From: Beijerinckiaceae bacterium
GTDB taxonomy: Bacteria > Pseudomonadota > Alphaproteobacteria > Rhizobiales > Beijerinckiaceae
DNA: 64,000 bases
Direction of reading: 5' to 3'
Assembly: GCA_027531565.1 (NCBI GenBank)
Contig: JAPZSB010000007.1
Coordinates: 186,001-250,000, forward strand
Part shown: positions 51,360-61,177 of the stretch, in pieces
Layout: every line of letters starts with the position of its first letter
Numbering within the stretch: the stretch's first letter is position 1
Made by a program: the position numbers and the translations under genes
Notes under the pieces: model-generated
The model's input: only the letters and a program-made list of their open reading frames with translations
Told to the model about the DNA's origin: nothing
Database searches by the model: none

Positions 51360-51466
51360 CGGTTCCTCTCCCCGGCAGGCCGTTGCCTGCCTTCAACGCG
51401 GGCCTGGCGCCCGTCTCCCGGTGTCCCGAGCGAGGCTGTTCTGACACAGACCGCGTGGAAACCCGT

Positions 51467-51482
51467 ATGTTATCGATAACAT
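51467..51482. promoter_or_regulatory. LacI-family operator, second sugar operon
   Basis: Perfect 16-bp palindrome ATGTTATCGATAACAT in the 190-bp gap between the divergent ATPase gene and lacI-type gene. It closely resembles the operator of the gluconate repressor GntR (ATGTTACCGGTAACAT as I recall it), which fits an operon with a gluconolactonase-like enzyme. Confidence 0.7.
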
Positions 51483-51549
51483 CGTAGGCTGAAACCACAC
51501 TTCTTGACAAGCCCTCCGCTTTGACCCCCCATCGGACCAGGTTCGGAGC

Positions 51550-52566
51550 ATGACAATGCGGATGCAGGACATTGCGCGGCGGCTGGGGATTTCGGCCATG
51601 ACCGTTTCCCGCGCGCTGAAATCCGATTCGTCGGTCGCCCCGGCAACGCGGGCGGCAGTCCTCAAGGCGATCGAGGAACTGGGCTATGTGCCCAACCAGA
51701 TTGCCGGCTCGCTGTCGTCGAGCCGGTCGGGCTTTGCTGCCATCCTGGTGCCCTCGCTCAACAACCCGCATTTCAGCGAAACGGTTCTGGCACTCGGCAG
51801 CGCGCTGCAGGACCGGAACATGCAACTGCTGATCGGCAACACGGACTATGACCGCCGCAAGGAGGCGGAACTGATCCGCGCCTTCCTTGCGCGCAAGCCC
51901 GAGGCGATCATCCTCACCAGTGACGGCCATGATCCCCGCATCCTGCCGATGCTGGCCAAGGCCAGGATCCCGGTGGTCGAGATCTGGGACCTGCCCGCCC
52001 GGCCGATCCAGCATGTGGTCGGCTTTTCCAACCAGCGGGCAATGCGCGGGCTGATCAATGCGCTGATCGGCCAGGGCTACAGCCGCATCACCTATCTCGG
52101 CGAGGCGGATGACGCCGATACACGCGGCGCTTCCCGCCGGCTTGGGTATTGCGAGGCGATGGCCGCGGCCGGGCTTGCGCCCCGCCTGTGTTCGATCGGC
52201 CGTCCGCCGGCGACCATGTCGGATGGCGAACGCGGCCTCGACACCGTGCTTGCTGCCTATCCCGATACCGAGCTGGTGGCCTGCGTGTCGGACCCGCTGG
52301 CCTTCGGGGTGATTGCCGCCTGCCAGCGGCGCGGCTGGGCCGTGCCGGGCCGCATGGCCGTCTCGGGCTTCGGCGATTTCGAGATCGCGCGGATCGCGGT
52401 ACCGGCCATCACCACGGTCCAGATCGATGCCGCCGGGATCGGCCGGGAAGCCGGCGCGATCATCAGCGAGGCGTTCAGCGCCCGGCGGGATGCATCGCCG
52501 GCCGCGATCATCCGGGCGGTTCCCGCCCTGCCCTGCCTCAGGGCGAGCACGGCCATGGCGCGGTAA
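51550..52566 (+). CDS. LacI-family regulator of the second sugar operon
   Basis: 338 residues: helix-turn-helix MQDIARRLGISAMTVSRALK, hinge VPNQIAGSLSSSRSG and a ligand-binding domain (ILVPSLNNPHFSETV). Resembles the GntR/IdnR branch, in line with the nearby palindrome. Probably represses the divergent ABC-b561-lactonase operon. Nearby in-frame ATGs at 51556 and 51562 are alternative starts. Convergent with rmlA; the 25-bp gap holds a short GCAAGC/GCTTGC hairpin without T-run. Confidence 0.93.
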   Translation: MTMRMQDIARRLGISAMTVSRALKSDSSVAPATRAAVLKAIEELGYVPNQIAGSLSSSRSGFAAILVPSLNNPHFSETVLALGSALQDRNMQLLIGNTDYDRRKEAELIRAFLARKPEAIILTSDGHDPRILPMLAKARIPVVEIWDLPARPIQHVVGFSNQRAMRGLINALIGQGYSRITYLGEADDADTRGASRRLGYCEAMAAAGLAPRLCSIGRPPATMSDGERGLDTVLAAYPDTELVACVSDPLAFGVIAACQRRGWAVPGRMAVSGFGDFEIARIAVPAITTVQIDAAGIGREAGAIISEAFSARRDASPAAIIRAVPALPCLRASTAMAR

Positions 52567-52591
52567 GCAAGCAGGCTTGCAGGAAGACGGA

Positions 52592-53488
52592 TCAGCGCCG
52601 CCCGGCGCCCTGTTTCGCGATGCCCCGGAGATAGGCGCCATAGCCGCTCCCGCCCAGTTCCTCGGCGATGATGCGCAGCGCATCCGCCGTGATGAACCCC
52701 ATCTCGAAGGCAATCTCCTCCGGGCAGCAGATGCGGTAATTCTGCCGGGTTTCGAGGGCGCGGACGAAGTTCGAGGCATCGGCCATGGATTCCGGCGTGC
52801 CGGTATCGAGCCAGGCGAAGCCGCGCCCCATGCGCTCGACATTCAGCAGCCCGCGCCGGAGATAGGCGTTGTTGACATCGGTGATTTCCAGCTCGCCCCG
52901 CGCCGATGGCCTGACGGAAGCGGCAATGTCGATCACATCCTCATCGTAGAAATAGAGGCCCGTCACGGCCCAGTTCGACCGCGGCTCCCGTGGCTTTTCC
53001 TCGATCGAGATCGCCCTGCCGGCGGCGTCGAACTCGACGACGCCGTAGCGCTCGGGATCAGCGACATGATAGCCGAACACCGTCGCGCCCTTGTCCCGCG
53101 CGCCGGCCTGGCGCAGCAGGTGGGAAAGGCCCTGCCCGTAGAAGATGTTGTCGCCCAGCACCAGGGCGGAGCGGTGCCCGCGCACGAAATCGGCGCCGAT
53201 CACATAGGCCTGCGCGAGGCCATCGGGGCTGGGCTGTTCGGCATAGCTGAACCGGACGCCCCATTTCTCGCCCGTGCCGAGCAGGCGCTCGAAATGCGGC
53301 AGGTCATGCGGGGTCGAGATGATCAGGATATCCCGGATCCCGGCCAGCATCAGGGCCGAGAGCGGATAGTAGATCATCGGTTTGTCATAGATGGGGATCA
53401 GCTGCTTCGAGAGAGCCAGCGTCATCGGATGGAGACGCGTTCCGCTGCCTCCGGCCAGGATGATGCCCTTCAATGGTCGCGTGCTCAT
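52592..53488 (-). CDS. rmlA: Glucose-1-phosphate thymidylyltransferase
   Basis: 298 residues with [35 protein letters not shown] and IEEKP, the RmlA signature. Makes dTDP-glucose from dTTP and glucose-1-phosphate, step 1 of dTDP-L-rhamnose synthesis. The ATG at 53488 overlaps the rmlD stop (ATGA). Last gene of the rmlCBDA run. Confidence 0.97.
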   Translation of the reverse strand: MSTRPLKGIILAGGSGTRLHPMTLALSKQLIPIYDKPMIYYPLSALMLAGIRDILIISTPHDLPHFERLLGTGEKWGVRFSYAEQPSPDGLAQAYVIGADFVRGHRSALVLGDNIFYGQGLSHLLRQAGARDKGATVFGYHVADPERYGVVEFDAAGRAISIEEKPREPRSNWAVTGLYFYDEDVIDIAASVRPSARGELEITDVNNAYLRRGLLNVERMGRGFAWLDTGTPESMADASNFVRALETRQNYRICCPEEIAFEMGFITADALRIIAEELGGSGYGAYLRGIAKQGAGRR

Positions 53489-54399
53489 GGGGTTTCCGGA
53501 TATCCTGTCGCCAAGTCGGCCTCGTCCAACCGCGCGAGGCAACGGGAGAGGCCATCCTCCCAATGCGGCAGCCTGATACCATAGATCCGGGCAAGCTTGC
53601 TGCAGTCGAGCCGGGAATTTGCGGGCCGCCGCGCCGGCGTCGGAAACTCCGACGACGGGATCGGCACGACCGGCGGCGCGGGCGCTCCCCTTGCAGCCCT
53701 GTGGCCGACAATCGCGCGGGCGAAACCGGCCCAGCTGGTCTCGCCGGCGCCCGCCGCATGATAAATGCCGAACGCCTCGCTTCCCGCGCGGCTGTCGGGC
53801 AACCGGCCCGCCATGGCGAGGATGACGCGGGCGAGGTCCGTCGCATAGGTCGGGCAGCCAAGCTGGTCGCCGACAACCCGCAATTCCGGCCGCTCCCGGG
53901 CAAGGCGCCGCATCGTCCGGACGAAATTCGTGCCGCCATGGGCATAGACCCAGGCGGTCCGCAGGATCACATGGCGGGGATGGCTGGCGGCGACTGCCTG
54001 TTCTCCCGCCAGCTTGGAGCGGCCATAGGCCCCGAGCGGTCCGGTCGGATCGGCTTCGAGATAGGGCGTGGCCCGGGTGCCGTCGAACACGTAGTCGGTC
54101 GAGAGCTGGATCAGCGGCAGGTCAAGCCGTGCCGCGGCGACCGCAAGCCGCCCGGCGGCATGGGCGTTGATCGCCATGGCGAGATCGGGCTCGCTCTCGG
54201 CCCGGTCGACAGCGGTGTAGGCGGCGGCATTGACGATCACGTCCGGGCGCGCCATGGCGATCAGGGCTTCGGGATCGGCCGGATTGGCCATGTCGAGGTC
54301 CGGCCGGCCGAGATGCATGATCTCGTGGCCCGAAGCGGGCCCCTCTTCCGCCAGTGCGGAGGCGACCTGACCGCGAAGGCCTGTGACGAGAATGCGCAT
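53485..54399 (-). CDS. rmlD: dTDP-4-dehydrorhamnose reductase
   Basis: 304 residues, short-chain dehydrogenase fold. The nucleotide loop is [13 protein letters not shown], and the catalytic Tyr/Lys are in YGRSKLAGE. Other family stretches are [12 protein letters not shown] and STDYVFDGT. It makes the last step to dTDP-L-rhamnose. It starts 6 bp after the rmlB stop. Confidence 0.95.
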   Translation of the reverse strand: MRILVTGLRGQVASALAEEGPASGHEIMHLGRPDLDMANPADPEALIAMARPDVIVNAAAYTAVDRAESEPDLAMAINAHAAGRLAVAAARLDLPLIQLSTDYVFDGTRATPYLEADPTGPLGAYGRSKLAGEQAVAASHPRHVILRTAWVYAHGGTNFVRTMRRLARERPELRVVGDQLGCPTYATDLARVILAMAGRLPDSRAGSEAFGIYHAAGAGETSWAGFARAIVGHRAARGAPAPPVVPIPSSEFPTPARRPANSRLDCSKLARIYGIRLPHWEDGLSRCLARLDEADLATGYPETP

Positions 54400-54405
54400 T
54401 GCGGT

Positions 54406-55461
54406 TCACCCGGTCCCGGCAAGGCCAAGCCGTTCGCCGGCATAGACCTTCTCGCGCAGCGGGCGCCACCACCATTCGTTGTCGAGATACCAGCGGATGG
54501 TCTTCTCGATGCCGGAATCGAAGGTCTCGGCCGCCCGCCAGCCGAGTTCGGTTTCCAGCTTCGTCGCGTCGATCGCATAGCGCTGGTCATGGCCGGGACG
54601 GTCGGCGACATGGGTGATCAGCGCGTGATAGGGTTCCGCCTTCGGCAGCAGCCGGTCGAGCACGGTACAGATGTGGCGGACGACATCGATGTTGCGCCGC
54701 TCGTTCCGGCCACCGACATTGTATCGCTCGCCGATCCGGCCCCGCGTGACCAGCAGCCGCAGCGCCTTCGCATGGTCATCCACGAAGAGCCAGTCCCGGA
54801 TCTGGGTGCCCTCGCCATAGACCGGCAATGGCCTGCCATGCAAAGCGTTGAGAATGACCAGCGGGATCAGCTTTTCGGGAAACTGGAACGGCCCGTAATT
54901 GTTCGAGCATCCGGAAAGAATGACCGGAAGGCCGTAGGTCCGGCCCCAGGCGCTGGCGAGATGATCCGCCGCCGCCTTGGTGGCGGAATAGGGCGAGGAC
55001 GGATCATACGGCGTCGTCTCGCGGAAGGCCCCCGTCTCGCCGAGCGAGCCATAGACCTCGTCGGTCGAGACCTGCAGGAAGCGGAAAGCGTCCCGGCTTT
55101 CCGGCGGCAGGCCCTGCCAGTAATCCCGTGCGGCCTCGAGCATCGAGAACGTGCCCAGGACGTTGGTCTCGACAAAGGCCCGCGCGCCGGTGATCGAGCG
55201 ATCGACATGGCTTTCGGCCGCGAGATGCATCACGGCATCGGGCCGGAACTCGGCCATCAGCGCCTTCATCCGTTCCGTTTCGCCGATATCCGCCTGCTCG
55301 AAGGAATAAGCCGGGGCATTGGCGATCGCCGTCAGCGAGGCGAGGTTGCCGGCATAGGTCAGCTTGTCGACATTGAGGACCGTATCGCCACATCCGGAGA
55401 CAAGGTAGCGGCAAAGCGCGGAGCCGATGAAACCCGCGCCGCCGGTGACCAGAACCCGCAT
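54406..55461 (-). CDS. rmlB: dTDP-glucose 4,6-dehydratase
   Basis: 351 residues: NAD loop [30 protein letters not shown] with the catalytic Asp-Glu, Tyr/Lys in [10 protein letters not shown] and [16 protein letters not shown]. Step 2 of the dTDP-rhamnose pathway. I chose the ATG at 55461; the open frame further upstream is inside rmlC. Confidence 0.96.
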   Translation of the reverse strand: MRVLVTGGAGFIGSALCRYLVSGCGDTVLNVDKLTYAGNLASLTAIANAPAYSFEQADIGETERMKALMAEFRPDAVMHLAAESHVDRSITGARAFVETNVLGTFSMLEAARDYWQGLPPESRDAFRFLQVSTDEVYGSLGETGAFRETTPYDPSSPYSATKAAADHLASAWGRTYGLPVILSGCSNNYGPFQFPEKLIPLVILNALHGRPLPVYGEGTQIRDWLFVDDHAKALRLLVTRGRIGERYNVGGRNERRNIDVVRHICTVLDRLLPKAEPYHALITHVADRPGHDQRYAIDATKLETELGWRAAETFDSGIEKTIRWYLDNEWWWRPLREKVYAGERLGLAGTG

Positions 55462-55483
55462 CGCCCGCGCCCTCCTCTGCCGA

Positions 55484-56038
55484 TTACACGAAAACCGGGC
55501 CGAGTTCCCGGAAGGGCGGCGCCGCGGCATCCTTCGCCGAGAGCCGCGCCGAGGCTTCGTCCACGGGCCAGCGAATGGCGAGATCAGGGTCGTCCCACCG
55601 CACCGCGCCATCATGCGGCGGGCTGTAGTAGGCGGTGACCTTGTAGAGCAGGTCGACATGGTCCGTCAGGGTACAGAACCCGTGCAGGAAGCCCTCGGGC
55701 ACCCAGAGCACATGGCCGTTTTCTTCGCTGAGCTCGATGGCGAGATGCCGGCCATAGGCCGGCGACGAGGCCCGCGCATCCACAATGACATCAAGAACGG
55801 CCCCGCGCGAAACCCGGACCAGCTTGCCCTGCGCCATGGGCGGCCGCTGGAAATGCAGCCCGCGGATGGTGCCCCGGACGCGCGAGACAGAGTGATTGTC
55901 CTGCACGAAACGGCGCGCGCCAACCTCCCGCTCGAACACATCCTGCCGGAAGACCTCGGCGAAATGACCGCGATCATCGCCCCAGCGCCGCGGCGTGAAC
56001 AGGACGGGCCCGTCGAGGCCGAGGCGCTCAGCGCGCAT
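55484..56038 (-). CDS. rmlC: dTDP-4-dehydrorhamnose 3,5-epimerase
   Basis: 184-residue cupin: [33 protein letters not shown] (catalytic His in LHF) and [11 protein letters not shown]. Step 3 of dTDP-rhamnose synthesis. It begins 20 bp after the HlyD stop, so the sugar genes are very likely transcribed with the type I secretion genes. Confidence 0.95.
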   Translation of the reverse strand: MRAERLGLDGPVLFTPRRWGDDRGHFAEVFRQDVFEREVGARRFVQDNHSVSRVRGTIRGLHFQRPPMAQGKLVRVSRGAVLDVIVDARASSPAYGRHLAIELSEENGHVLWVPEGFLHGFCTLTDHVDLLYKVTAYYSPPHDGAVRWDDPDLAIRWPVDEASARLSAKDAAAPPFRELGPVFV

Positions 56039-56058
56039 GGGCGGGCCTCCGCCGGGAC

Positions 56059-57381
56059 CTATCGTTCCTTGAGCGCTTCATCTCTCAGCATTCTCGCTGG
56101 TTTGAGCACATAGCTCAGGACGCTCTTGCGGCCGGTGAGAATCTCGACCTGGGCCACCATGCCGGGAATGATCGGCAGAGAGGCCCCGGCCCGGTCGAGA
56201 TTGTTCCGGTCCGTCCGGACGATCACCCGGTAAAACGGATCGCCGCGCGGATCGGTGGTCGTATCGGCGCTGATCCGCTCGACCCTGCCACTCAGCGTGC
56301 CGAAAATGGCGCTGTCATAGGCGGTGATCTTGACGATCGCATTCTGCTCCGGGCGGATGAAGCCGATATCCTGCGGCCGGATCTGCGCCTCGACGAGCAA
56401 GGTATCATCCAGCGGCACGATGTCGATCAGCGGCGCGGCCGACTGGACCACCGCGCCGACCGTCGTGACATGGATCCGGTTGATGATGCCCCGGACCGGC
56501 GCCCGCAGCTCGGTCCGCCGGACGCGATCCTCGGCCGCCCTCAGCCCCTCGTCCAGAACGGCGAGATCGGCGCGCGTCTTGGTCAGCTCTTCCTCGGCGC
56601 CGGTGCGGAAGGCGACAAGCGCGCCCTCCCGCTTCAGCTGGGCCTCGCGGACTCCGCCCTCGGCCCGGGTGAGATTGACGCGGTTGACCTCGAGCTGTCC
56701 GTTCAGTTCCGCCAGCTGCCGTTCGAGCCGGAGCATCTCGATTTCCGGAACGAAGCGATCGGAGAACAGCTTCCGCGTGATTGCCAGCTCGCGCTCGAGA
56801 AGCGGCTTGCTGGCGAGCATCCGCTTGCGCTGGGCATCCAGCTCTTCCTGTTCACGCGTCTTCTGGGCGACCTGCTGTTCGAGAACTTCCTGTTCCTGCG
56901 CGAGCTTGCGCACCCGCGCCTCGTGCAGGGCCCTTTCCGCCGCGACCGCCGCCGGGAACTTGTCCTCGAGGCCCTCGGGAAAGGACAGGGCGGCCGGCTC
57001 GGAGAACCGGGCTTCCCGCTCAAGCCGGGCAAAACGCGCCTGCAACGCGGCCCGACGCTCCCGGGCTTCGCCGAATTGCGAGCCGAGTACCGTGTCATCG
57101 ATCCGGACCAGCACCTCGCCCTGCCGGACGAGCTGCCCCTCCGCGACGAGGATTTCCTGGATGAGGCCGCCTTCCAGCGACTGGACAACCTGCATCTGGC
57201 GCGAAGGGATAACCTTGGCCTGCCCGCGCGTCACCTCGTCGAGGATGGCGAACGCGGCCCAGACCGAGCCGAGCACCAGCATCGCGAGGCATACAAACGA
57301 GAAATAGCGCAGGGTCCGCGGCATCTCGAGCCGGTCCGCGGCGCCGAGATCATTGGCGAAGGCGAAATCATCGGCCTTCAT
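56059..57381 (-). CDS. HlyD-family type I secretion membrane fusion protein
   Basis: 440 residues. A single transmembrane helix near 30-50 follows a short cytoplasmic N-terminus. Then comes the lipoyl half-motif (QVVQSLEGGLIQEILVAEGQ), a long coiled coil (about 100-290) and a beta-barrel region (LRAPVRGIINRIHVTTVGAV). Bridges the inner-membrane ABC transporter and TolC. Its ATG overlaps the ABC gene stop (ATGA). Confidence 0.95.
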   Translation of the reverse strand: MKADDFAFANDLGAADRLEMPRTLRYFSFVCLAMLVLGSVWAAFAILDEVTRGQAKVIPSRQMQVVQSLEGGLIQEILVAEGQLVRQGEVLVRIDDTVLGSQFGEARERRAALQARFARLEREARFSEPAALSFPEGLEDKFPAAVAAERALHEARVRKLAQEQEVLEQQVAQKTREQEELDAQRKRMLASKPLLERELAITRKLFSDRFVPEIEMLRLERQLAELNGQLEVNRVNLTRAEGGVREAQLKREGALVAFRTGAEEELTKTRADLAVLDEGLRAAEDRVRRTELRAPVRGIINRIHVTTVGAVVQSAAPLIDIVPLDDTLLVEAQIRPQDIGFIRPEQNAIVKITAYDSAIFGTLSGRVERISADTTTDPRGDPFYRVIVRTDRNNLDRAGASLPIIPGMVAQVEILTGRKSVLSYVLKPARMLRDEALKER

Positions 57382-59543
57382 GACGCCCCTCCCGGAAGGC
57401 CGGACTGGACCTTCTGCGGCTTGCCGGCCAGCGCGGCCAGAACAGGCTCGCGCGGGCCATCGGCGACGACCCGGCCCCGCTCGAACACGATCAGGCGATC
57501 CACCATCTGGAGCAGCGAGACCCGGTGTGTCGAGACGATGAGCGTCGCCGTGCGGTCCAGCCGGGCGAGCCTCTGCGTGAATTCCGCCTCGGTGCGGAGA
57601 TCGAGCGCGCTGGTCGGCTCGTCGAGGAACAGGATCTTCGGGCGCCGGATCAGCGCCCGGGCAAGGGAAATCGCCTGTCGCTGGCCACCGGAGAGGCTTC
57701 GCCCGCCTTCGGAAACCGGCAGGTCATAGCCGAGAGGCGACAGCGCGACAAATTCCTCGACCCCGGCAACGCGGCAGGCCTCGATCACTTCCTGGTCGGT
57801 GGCGGTCGTGCGTCCGAGACAGACATTCTCGCGCACCGTGCCCTGGAACAGGATGCAGTCCTGCCCGACAAAGCCGAAGCCCTGGCGGAGGTCGGTCGGG
57901 TCGAACTGGCGGATATCGATGCCATCGACGAGGATGCGACCGGCCTGCGGGGCATAGAGCCCGGCCGCAAGCCGCCCGACCGTCGTCTTGCCGGAGCCGA
58001 TCCGCCCGACAATACCGACCCGTTCGCCCCCCTTGATGGTGAAGCTGACATCGGCGAGGGCATCCTGATCGGCGCCCGGATAGCGGAAGGACACGCCATC
58101 GAAGCGCAGGCTCCCCTCCTCGACGCGGCGGGCCACGAAGATCCGGCCCGGCGGCCGCTCCACCGGCAGGTCCATCAGGGCATTGATCGCCTTCAGCGCA
58201 TGCAGCGTCCGGGCGCCGCGCATCATCAGCGAGGCGATATTGGTGACGGGCGCCAGGATACGGCCGGAGAGCATCGTCGCTGCAATCAGCGCGCCCATCG
58301 TGATCTTCGCATCGAGCACGAGGAACACACCCCAGATGACGATCAGCAGGGAGGCGAGATTCTGCGCAGCTGCCGACAGGGTCAGGCCGAGAGCCGCCCA
58401 GCGGTGAACCGCTTCGCCGGCCCGGGTGGAGGCGGCAACCGAACGCTCCCATTGGCGCTGCACCCGGCTTTCCGCGCCGAGGACGCGGATCGTTTCCAGC
58501 GCGCCGATACTCTCGACCAGAATGCCGTGCCGGGCGGCGGATTCCGCCTGCACGGATTTCACAGCCTCGTCGAGCGGCCGCTGGATCAGCAGGCCAATCG
58601 CGATCGTGACCGGCAGGAGCACCAGCGGAATGACCGCCAGCCAGCCGGCGATGCCGGCCATGAAACCGAGGAAGATGAAGGCGAAGAGCAGGTCCGTCGC
58701 GGCGATCACCGTGCCGGAGGTAAAGAACTCCCGCACATTCTCGAAATCACGGATCTGGTTGGCGAGAACGCCGGCCGAGCCGGGATGCCGCTCCATCCGT
58801 AGCCCGAGGACATGCGAGAACACCCGCGCCGCAAGGATCACGTCGATCTGCTTGCCGGTAATGTCGATCATGCGCGAGCGGACCAGCCGGAGCGCGACAT
58901 CGAAGGCAAAGGCCAGCAGCACGCCGATCGACAGCGCGATCAGCGAGGCGACCGCGCCGTTCGGCAGGATCCGGTCATAGACATTCATGGTGAAGAGCGG
59001 GAAGGCGAGCGCCAGCACGTTGATCAGGAAGGCCGCCAGCGCGATGTTCAGGTAATTGGCGCGGAACAGGCGCAACGTCGTCCAGAACCAGTGGGATGCC
59101 GCCGTGCCGGCCTCTTCCGCGCGGGCGCCGAGCCCCGCCGCCGGCTTCAGGAAGAAGGCGTAGCCGGAATAGTGCGCTTCGAGATCCGAGCGCGGCATCC
59201 GCCGTGGCTCGGCCCCGGGAACCGAGGGATCATGGATCGTGACCTCGCCCGAGGCGGCCTCGTTGCCCAGCAGGACGAGGACGCTCCGGTCCCGCAGCAG
59301 GAGCACGACCGGCAGCACCAGTTCGGGAATATCGGCCAGGCTGCGCTGGACCGGCTCGGCCACCAGATCGGCACGGGAAGCCGCCCGGATGAAAAGACCG
59401 GGCGGCAACTGCCCGTCCGTTGCCGGCAACCCGGCCATGATCGCCGCCTCGCTGACGGGGCGGCCATGAAACCGGGCAATGAACATCAGGGCCGCCAGAA
59501 GCGGGCTGCCCGGAACCGGGTTCGACACGGCTTTGTCTGTCAC
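57378..59543 (-). CDS. LapB-like type I secretion ABC transporter with inactive peptidase-like domain
   Basis: 721 residues. Residues about 1-130 form a C39-peptidase-like domain (LLAALMFIARFHGRPVSEAA) without the catalytic Cys, as in LapB and HlyB, where it docks the substrate rather than cutting it. Six transmembrane helices (about 155-430) precede an ATPase with Walker A GRIGSGKTT, signature SLSGGQRQ and Walker B ILFLDEPTSALD. It powers one-step export of RTX-type proteins. ATGA overlaps on both sides. Confidence 0.94.
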   Translation of the reverse strand: MTDKAVSNPVPGSPLLAALMFIARFHGRPVSEAAIMAGLPATDGQLPPGLFIRAASRADLVAEPVQRSLADIPELVLPVVLLLRDRSVLVLLGNEAASGEVTIHDPSVPGAEPRRMPRSDLEAHYSGYAFFLKPAAGLGARAEEAGTAASHWFWTTLRLFRANYLNIALAAFLINVLALAFPLFTMNVYDRILPNGAVASLIALSIGVLLAFAFDVALRLVRSRMIDITGKQIDVILAARVFSHVLGLRMERHPGSAGVLANQIRDFENVREFFTSGTVIAATDLLFAFIFLGFMAGIAGWLAVIPLVLLPVTIAIGLLIQRPLDEAVKSVQAESAARHGILVESIGALETIRVLGAESRVQRQWERSVAASTRAGEAVHRWAALGLTLSAAAQNLASLLIVIWGVFLVLDAKITMGALIAATMLSGRILAPVTNIASLMMRGARTLHALKAINALMDLPVERPPGRIFVARRVEEGSLRFDGVSFRYPGADQDALADVSFTIKGGERVGIVGRIGSGKTTVGRLAAGLYAPQAGRILVDGIDIRQFDPTDLRQGFGFVGQDCILFQGTVRENVCLGRTTATDQEVIEACRVAGVEEFVALSPLGYDLPVSEGGRSLSGGQRQAISLARALIRRPKILFLDEPTSALDLRTEAEFTQRLARLDRTATLIVSTHRVSLLQMVDRLIVFERGRVVADGPREPVLAALAGKPQKVQSGLPGGAS

Positions 59544-60964
59544 GGCACCTTGGGCGCGGTCGGCACCAGATCAAGCGGCGGGAGCAGTGCGCCGCTCTCC
59601 TTCAGGCCACGCATCTTGTTGGCAGCCTCTCCGGGCAGCGGCACGTTCAGCGCCGAAAGCAGCGTGCCGGAGGCGGCGAGAAGCTGGTAATCGGCGAACA
59701 GGGCGAGGCCCCGCGCGTTGATCAGCCCGACGGCCGCGTTGTAGCGGCTCTGCTCGGCATTGAGGAGATCCAGCAGGGTGCGGTTGCCGAGCTCGAATTC
59801 GTTCCGGTAGGAGCTGACGACCTGTTCGGCCGCCCGGATCTGCCCGGTCAGCGCGCGGATCCGGTCCCCCAGTGCCTGCCGGGTGGTCCAGGCCTTGTCG
59901 ATCGACTCGATCGCCTGCCGCTGGAGCACGGAGAGGCGCATCCGCTGTTCGCCGACCCGCTCGGTCAGCTCGTTCTGCCGGGCCGTGTCGGTGCCGCCGG
60001 AATAGAGCAGCCACGAAGCCGAGAGCTTGGCGCTGTATTCGTCATAGCGGCCGGTGATGTTCTGCGTATTCTTGCCATAGCCGGCCCGCCCTTCGAGGGC
60101 GACCGTCGGCAGGTTGGTGCCGCGTGCGGCATCCCGCTGCGCCTGGACGGCATTCACGTCGGAGCCGGCAGCCTGAAGCGTGGCGTTGTTCCCGATCGCC
60201 AGATTGAGGGCCGCCTGCCGGGAGGCCGGCAGGCCCTTGGGGCGGGCCGGCCAGGCCAGCTTGCTGGGCTCGCGGTCAATGGCACGGCGGAACAGCGCAA
60301 CGGCCTCGCCGAGCCGGACCTGCAATTCGGCGCGCGCCGCCTCGGCGGCATAGACGCGTTCCTGCACCTGGTCGAGATCACCCCGGCCCGAGCGGCCACC
60401 GGAGACGCGCGCGCTGACGCTCGACAGCAATGCGCGGTGAACCGCGATGTTGCGGTTGGCCTGGGCGATCATGTCCTGCAGGCGGAGAATGTCGGTATAG
60501 GCCTGGATCGCGTCGAGCGCGATCAACTCGGTCCGCTCCTTCACGCGCCACGAGGCCGCATCGACCCGGTAGGCCTGACGCCACGATTCGTTGATCGTCG
60601 TGAACCCGTCGAAGAGGAGCTGGCGGACGGTGATATTGGCCTGGCGGCCGGCCACGAAATCGCCGCTGCGCTGGGAGGCCACGAGGCTGTCATACTGGCG
60701 GCGGCTTTCCGGACCGATATCGGCCTGGAGCCGGACCTGGGGAAGCAGGCCACCCTGGACCTGCCGCATCTCGAACTCGGTCGCGCGCCGGTTGGCCGCG
60801 GCTTCCCCGACGGCCGGATTGGTCGTGACGGCGCGGCGGACCGCGGCCTCCAGCGAAAAGGTCTGCGCGGCGGCAGGTACTGCACAAGCCAGCGCAACAA
60901 GAACAAGCCCAACTCGGATTGGCACGGGGAGCCACCTTACATTCTGACAGTCAGGCCGCAACAT
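59540..60964 (-). CDS. TolC-family outer-membrane channel of the type I secretion system
   Basis: 474 residues. The signal peptide is VGLVLVALACAVPAAAQ and two TolC repeats follow (LEAAVRRAVTTNPAVGEA; ALNLAIGNNATLQAAGSDV). Motifs include LLFDGFTTINE and WLLYSGGTDTARQNEL. The export duct for the adjacent machinery. I prefer the ATG at 60964 (GGGAG upstream) to an in-frame TTG at 60988. It lies 213 bp after the repeat-protein stop; that gap has AT-rich stretches but no clear terminator. Confidence 0.93.
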   Translation of the reverse strand: MLRPDCQNVRWLPVPIRVGLVLVALACAVPAAAQTFSLEAAVRRAVTTNPAVGEAAANRRATEFEMRQVQGGLLPQVRLQADIGPESRRQYDSLVASQRSGDFVAGRQANITVRQLLFDGFTTINESWRQAYRVDAASWRVKERTELIALDAIQAYTDILRLQDMIAQANRNIAVHRALLSSVSARVSGGRSGRGDLDQVQERVYAAEAARAELQVRLGEAVALFRRAIDREPSKLAWPARPKGLPASRQAALNLAIGNNATLQAAGSDVNAVQAQRDAARGTNLPTVALEGRAGYGKNTQNITGRYDEYSAKLSASWLLYSGGTDTARQNELTERVGEQRMRLSVLQRQAIESIDKAWTTRQALGDRIRALTGQIRAAEQVVSSYRNEFELGNRTLLDLLNAEQSRYNAAVGLINARGLALFADYQLLAASGTLLSALNVPLPGEAANKMRGLKESGALLPPLDLVPTAPKVP

Positions 60965-61177
60965 TGTCCAAGGCTCCCAAACAATCAACCCGTCAGACCT
61001 GAGTCTCGTCCCGATGCCTATCCAGAAAGTCCGGAGATGTTGCAGAAGTGACGCTGCACTCGAAGGTTTACCCCTCGCCTTCTTCTCGATTCACCCCGCG
61101 GGAGAGCCCGGAAGGTGAGAATTCAGCATCCGACATATTAATGATCGCTCATAAATAGCGCCGAATGCTCGTCCTCA

